Part shown: positions 59,698 through 64,000 of the stretch, piece by piece
Numbering within the stretch: the first letter of the stretch is position 1
Layout: each line of letters starts with the position of its first letter
Source: Ailanthus altissimus
Lineage: Eukaryota > Streptophyta > Magnoliopsida > Sapindales > Simaroubaceae
Reading direction: 5' to 3'
Length of the DNA: 64,000 bases
Assembly (NCBI GenBank): GCA_946807835.1
Contig: OX327697.1
Span: forward strand, 5,533,001-5,597,000
Position numbers and translations under genes: made by a program
The notes under the pieces: model-generated
Databases searched by the model: none
What the model was told of the DNA's origin: nothing
Seen by the model: the letters and a program-made list of their open reading frames with translations, nothing else

Positions 59698-59735
59698 TTG
59701 CATCAAATACGAAGTTGCTTACTTGACAGTTCATC

Positions 59736-61194
59736 ATGAAAACTCATGCTACTGAGCTCAATGGAAGGAACACAAATCAAAACACCCCAAAAATGGTTTT
59801 CCTACTTGCCCTTGTCCTGATTCTCCTCACCATAATCCCTCTATGCACGGACATTTCTCGCTCACCATTGCCATCAGCTAAGGTTAATGTCAATGATCTG
59901 AAAAGCATAGAATTGGAGAAGAAATGTGACATCTTTAGCGGAAAGTGGGTGCCGTATCCCAAAGGGCCTTACTACTCAAATGAAAGTTGCCGTCTGATCA
60001 TTGATCAACAGAACTGCATGAAGTTTGGCAGACCTGATACAGAGTTCATGAAATGGAGGTGGAAACCAGATGAATGTGAGCTTCCTCTGTTTAATCCACT
60101 TCAGTTCTTGGAGCTCGTTAGGGGAAAGTCAATGGCATTTGTCGGGGACTCTGTTGGGAGGAACCAAATGGAATCACTGATATGCCTCTTAGCCAGTGTA
60201 AGTGTTTCATCGATTATTATGGCATATAATCTTCTTCATACTTTGCTTAGCATGCTCCATAATAAACCCAAGAAAAAAGATTTAACATATTACAAGCTTA
60301 AATTAGCCTATTAGTTTCCTCATAAACTCTTTTGAAGTTTACATTTCATTGATTGTTACACCTAATATCAAATGCATGTTTCAGGTGGCCTATCCTGAGG
60401 ATATTTCTCATAAGTACACATCAAAAACAGATTATTTCAAACGATGGTTCTATGCTGGTTACGAATTTACAGTGGCAGTATTTTGGTCTCCTTTCTTGGT
60501 TAAAGCTAATGATTCGGACCCTAATGGTCATTCTTTGAACAGCCTCATGAACCTCTACTTAGACGAAGCTGAAGAATCATGGGCGAGTCAGATTGAAAGT
60601 TTCAACTACGTGATCATTTCAGCTGGACAATGGTTCTTTCGCCCCCTGATATACTATGAAAACGGTCAAGCTATTGGGTGCCACATCTGCAACATGAACA
60701 ACATGAAAGCCTTGACCAAGTACTATGGCTACAGGATGGCATTTCGAACCGCATTTAAAACTCTCCAGAGCCTTAAGAACTACAAGGGTATCACATTTTT
60801 AAGGACATTTTCTCCGTCGCATTTTGAGAATGGTGATTGGAACAAGGGAGGAAACTGTGTGAGAACAAGGCCATTTACAAGCCAAGAAGTGAAGTTAGAT
60901 GGGTATAATATGGAGTTTTACTTGACACAAGTAGAGGAACTAAGAGCAGCAGAGAAGCAAGGAATGAAGCGGGGCTTGAAATTTTTGTTGCTTGATACCA
61001 CTGAAATTATGTTGCTGAGGCCAGATGGGCATCCAAACCACTATGGACACTCGATGCATAAGAATAAAACAGTGAATGATTGTGTTCACTGGTGCTTGCC
61101 AGGCCCCATTGACACATGGAATGAGTTTTTGTTTTACATGCTGAAAATTGAAAGTCAGAGATCGTTCGAGGGGAAGCTAATTAAAAATGCATGA
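59736..61194 (+). CDS. TRICHOME BIREFRINGENCE-LIKE protein, probable xyloglucan O-acetyltransferase (copy 2)
   Basis: Exons 59736-60197 and 60385-61194 join in phase 0 at the same place as in copy 1 and encode 423 residues. A signal-anchor helix covers about residues 20-38. The TBL domain starts at [17 protein letters not shown] (64 on). GDS is [10 protein letters not shown] (Asp138, Ser139), and the C-terminal motif is [10 protein letters not shown] (Asp386, His389). Golgi lumen location is expected from the type II layout. It is a head-to-tail tandem paralogue of the upstream gene, about 1.5 kb apart. The two share most of the catalytic domain but differ in the stem after the membrane anchor. 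Arabidopsis also has a tandem pair in this clade (TBL19/TBL21, from memory). The donor GTAAGTG at 60198 was chosen over GTGTAAG at 60196 because it keeps phase 0. Confidence 0.9.
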
Positions 61195-61539
61195 TGTAAA
61201 TTAAATACATATTTCTATTTGTATACTTGTAACTCCTGGTTAAATTTTATTTATCTGTGAACACATATATCTTCTCATTTTCCTATTATAAATCAGAAAA
61301 AAGAAGATATACTTGCACAAATGTGATTCTTATGCTGCCTATGAGCTCACAACTGGAGAACGAACATGTACAAAGTTAATTCAGTTGATTGACTTGCAAT
61401 TTGTTATATTTTCAACCGATCAACATTCTGGTAATGAAATATTAATCAAGCAAATGGTGTATATTGGTATCTAATCTTCCTTATTCTTAGAGAAACTACA
61501 AATTACTACTAGGTCAAAGAGACAAGAGAGAAGGGGGTG

Positions 61540-61908
61540 TGTTAGTTAAGAGGAGTCTTCATGGAAGGGCCTAGAAATTCACTAGCAGAGAAGTCCATCC
61601 AGGCAATGAGAAACAACCAATGGCAGATCAGAAGGTGACGAGAAATGAGAAGCAACCAATCGCAGATCAGAAGGGGCAGGGACACCTTGTCCAATCACAT
61701 CCAAGAGCTAAATTTCAACAAATTTGCAATGATTGTAAATGATTGATAGTTGTACAATATTCCTTAGAAATATCTCGGTCTCATTTGTAGTATATAAAGA
61801 GACTTAACACATTGTAATTTATTCATCGAGTGAAATATACAAAAGTCTCATTCTCTCTAGCATTATTTTCTCTATTCTTTACTCATTAAGAAACTAGAAA
61901 ATCCAAAT
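61540..61908 (+). repeat. copia-3 5' LTR
   Basis: It matches the 3' LTR closely. It contains TATATAAA at 61791-61798 and an extra tandem copy of the stretch caaccaatggcagatcagaag (61604-61672) that the 3' LTR lacks. Confidence 0.83.
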
Positions 61909-62884
61909 ATGGCAAACACCAGCTATGTACAGCAGATTCAGCTTCAAACACCCAGCAGAATCTGATTCCCAATCAAGCCATTAACAATCTGACCTTTGCC
62001 ATACCTATTAAACTTGACAGTAGGGCAACAAACCATGAAACCAATAATATCAACAATCTCAGCACCAGATCAGAGTACAAAGGTAATCAAACACTGGTGG
62101 TAGGTAATGGACATAAACTTCAAATCTCTCACATTGGCAAGAGTATATTACATTTACTACACACAAATAAAATTCTAGTTCTGAAAAATGTGTTGTATAT
62201 CCCTAAAATGACAAAAAACTTGATAAGCATCTCAAAACTCATGCAAGACAATGATGTCACAATTGAATTTTACCATGTTTTTGTGTTGTGAAGGACAAGA
62301 TGTAGAAGGCACTTCTGCAAGGAATGGTTAAAGGAGACCTGTATCAGCTGACTGTGGTACCCAAGGCAAGCAACCTTCAAACCATCATTATGACAAAACA
62401 CATAAGCCTGCTATCTCACTGTTTGCTTCATTACCAATCAATAAAACTCTAGAAAACATTTCAGTCAGTCTCCAAGTCATTTAGATAGTTCTGAGTCAAG
62501 CATGTCAAGAGATTTGTCCTCTTCATAGACAGATTGGTCATCCTAATGAGTCAGTCATGGAAAAAGTCATTTCTTCTTGTAACGAAATTCTTTATTTGAA
62601 TAAAAATTTGACGTTACCTTTCTATAATGCTTGTGAACTACGAAAGAATTATAAACTAAGTTTCAAGAATTCAAAAAACACTACTAAGAGACCACTTGAA
62701 ATTTTCTATGTTGATCTATGGGGTCCAGTACCTCCTATTTTAGGAAATGGTTTTAGATACTACCTTAGTATTGTTATGACTATTCCAAATCATTGTAATA
62801 CCAAATCAATGAGCTTGACGGGAATAGTTGTTCAAAAAAGAAATCTGATCAAGACAAGAAAATAGAGGGAAAGGAAAGTTCGAA
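61909..62884 (+). pseudogene. copia-3 gag-pol debris
   Basis: A start MANTSYVQQIQLQ.. is followed by a protease-like segment (62088-62291: TLVVGNGHKLQISHIG, VLKNVLYIPKMTKNLISISKL). An integrase N-terminal region follows (62527-62800: GHPNES, then PLEIFYVDLWGPVPPILGNGF). Large deletions and stops remove the rest. Confidence 0.78.
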
Positions 62885-63213
62885 TGTTAGTTAAGAAGAG
62901 TTCATGGAAGGGCCTAGAAATTCACTAGCAGACAAGTCCATCCAGGTGTCCCTTTTTGATAGGAAATGAGAAGCACCAATGGCAGATCAGCAGGGGCAGG
63001 GACACCTTGTCCAATCACATTCAAGAGCTAAATTTCAAGAAAATTGCAATGATTGTAAATGATTGATAGCAGTACAATATAATAAATAGATCGGTCTCAT
63101 TTGTACATAAAGAGACAACATATTATAATTTATTCATTGAATACAAAAAGTCTCATTCTTTCCAGCATCATTTTCTCTGTTCTTTACTCATTAAGAAACC
63201 AGAAAATCCAACT
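62885..63213 (+). repeat. copia-3 3' LTR
   Basis: Homologous to 61540-61908; 40 bp shorter because it lacks the internal duplication. It ends atccaact before the GGGTG duplication. Confidence 0.82.
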
Positions 63214-63449
63214 GGGTGGAAGGGACAAGAAGGAAGGAAAGCAAGTCATAAAGAAATAAATCTTAGGAGATGATCTTACTAAAAGAATCATTTCCGTCAA
63301 GACTTGACTTTTATTTCTCTGTTCAAGGTATTACATGAAATATACAGAACCTTTTGACAGAACATATAGTAAACCGAAAAAGAAGGTTACAACACAACAA
63401 TACATAAACAGCTTCTCTTAATATTTTTATTGCATGCTCAGGAAATCCT
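63214..63449. other. Spacer and presumed 3'UTR of the right-edge gene
   Basis: Sequence between the copia-3 target duplication and the stop codon of the minus-strand gene, with no coding signal. Copia-3 sits within about 240 bp of that stop. Confidence 0.5.
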
Positions 63450-63937
63450 TCAAAATGAAATCTTGATGAAAACAGCAATGTGCAAAGCAAAAACATAGAG
63501 CACAAAAGCCGACCTGAGTAGCATGAGCTTCTGCTGATTCTCATTGCGGCCTACAGTGTGATACGGAAGCTTCTGATGAGCATCAACAAGATAGTCTGTA
63601 GAAGCAGACCCTCTATCAGAGTTGCTTCTTCTAAATCGGTTTCTGGCAGTATCTTCCTCTGCACTGCTACTTTCAATTCTCCTCCGCAAACCATTCAGTC
63701 TTTCCAGTTCCATCTCTTTCAAATGAACTTCACTGACCAGGCCTTCTGCTTGTGCCTATCAAAACAAAATAGTATAAATATACTGAGATTGGGATCGATA
63801 TAACAAATAATTAAAACAACCATTAGGTCAAACGAAAACTTAAAAAGCCATGTGAAAGTTTATAACGCTGACCTGTTTCGCAGCTAGTTGCTCAATGAGG
63901 CTGTGAAGCTGTTTGTTTAACATCTTCTCTCTCTGAG
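63450..63937 (-). CDS. C-terminal exons of a tail-anchored coiled-coil protein (partial)
   Basis: Two minus-strand exons are visible: 63937-63873 and the last exon 63755-63450. The acceptor of the last exon is TTTTGATAG, and the donor of the previous exon is AAACAG|GTCAGC. Joined, they read ..QREKMLNKQLHSLIEQLAAKQ then AQAEGLVSEVHLKEMELERL, a heptad-rich coiled coil. An Arg/Ser/Asp-rich linker follows (about RFRRSNSDRGSASTDYLV). A single hydrophobic helix (LLRSAFVLYVFALHIAVFI) ends four residues before the stop. That layout is a C-terminal tail anchor, as in golgins, nuclear-envelope tethers or similar membrane coiled-coil proteins. I cannot name the family. The gene continues beyond the right edge; another acceptor sits at 63938-63939. 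Confidence 0.75.
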
Positions 63938-64000
63938 CTGCACAACAGTATTTGCTTAATATCAAAATAGTGTATACAAGCAATTACTGCAAAATATGCA

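Larger units (their letters stand above)
61540..63213 (+). mobile_element. Internally deleted Ty1/copia element copia-3 (1,674 bp)
   Basis: Two LTRs (61540-61908 and 62885-63213), both starting TGTTAGTTAAGA, enclose under 1 kb of gag-pol debris. A 5-bp duplication GGGTG flanks it (61535-61539 and 63214-63218). A purine-rich tract (gagggaaaggaaag, 62866-62879) precedes the 3' LTR. No primer site is visible after the 5' LTR, and reverse transcriptase is missing, so it cannot be autonomous. Confidence 0.82.

Noticed and set aside
1..64000. CRISPR arrays, operons, phage or bacterial features
   Set aside because: The window is plant nuclear DNA with introns and LTR elements. No regularly spaced identical repeats with unique spacers were seen.

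Overview
This is a nuclear segment of a flowering-plant genome, most likely a eudicot. It has intron-containing genes with GT..AG splice sites, AT-rich intergenic DNA, (AT)n and (GA)n microsatellites, plant gene families (FLX-like, TRICHOME BIREFRINGENCE-LIKE, LOG) and abundant Ty1/copia, Ty3/gypsy and hAT elements. I cannot name the species.

Left gene pair (1-12,000): an FLX-LIKE 2 coiled-coil gene (CDS 2310-4963, 4 coding exons) carries an in-frame 24-bp minisatellite. It is followed on the same strand by a BRCT-RING-PHD protein gene (CDS 7274-11803, 8 exons). From memory, the same two families are neighbours in Arabidopsis (At1g67170/At1g67180). A foldback MITE lies between them.

DNA-transposon and gypsy region (12,000-25,400): a 2.8-kb non-autonomous hAT element (14907-17719, 8-bp target duplication GTGATGAG) carries a broken, intronless copy of a LOG cytokinin-activating gene with its own TATA box and poly(A) signal. 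A 477-bp hAT MITE (15612-16088, target duplication CTTCTGAC) has inserted inside it. Beyond lie a gypsy LTR remnant, a tRNA-like fragment and local tandem duplications. A 65-codon ORF on the minus strand (25416-25613), with a promoter-like CT/TATA region upstream, is a probable small gene.

Nested retrotransposon block (26,651-51,763): copia-1 (26651-39207) has been hit by four LTR-like elements: F1, S-A, S-B and S-C. Next comes F2, then S-D (42296-51763), which is split by copia-2 (42911-50995), which is itself split by a 2.8-kb antisense solo-LTR-like element (44851-47692). Target duplications support most of these boundaries. All retrotransposon reading frames seen are broken.

Right gene region (54,300-64,000): two tandem TBL genes (54367-58239 and 59736-61194) belong to the clade of probable xyloglucan O-acetyltransferases. 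They share one intron position, but the introns are 2,544 and 187 bp. An internally deleted copia element (61540-63213) follows. The window ends with the last two exons of a minus-strand gene for a tail-anchored coiled-coil protein that continues past the right edge.
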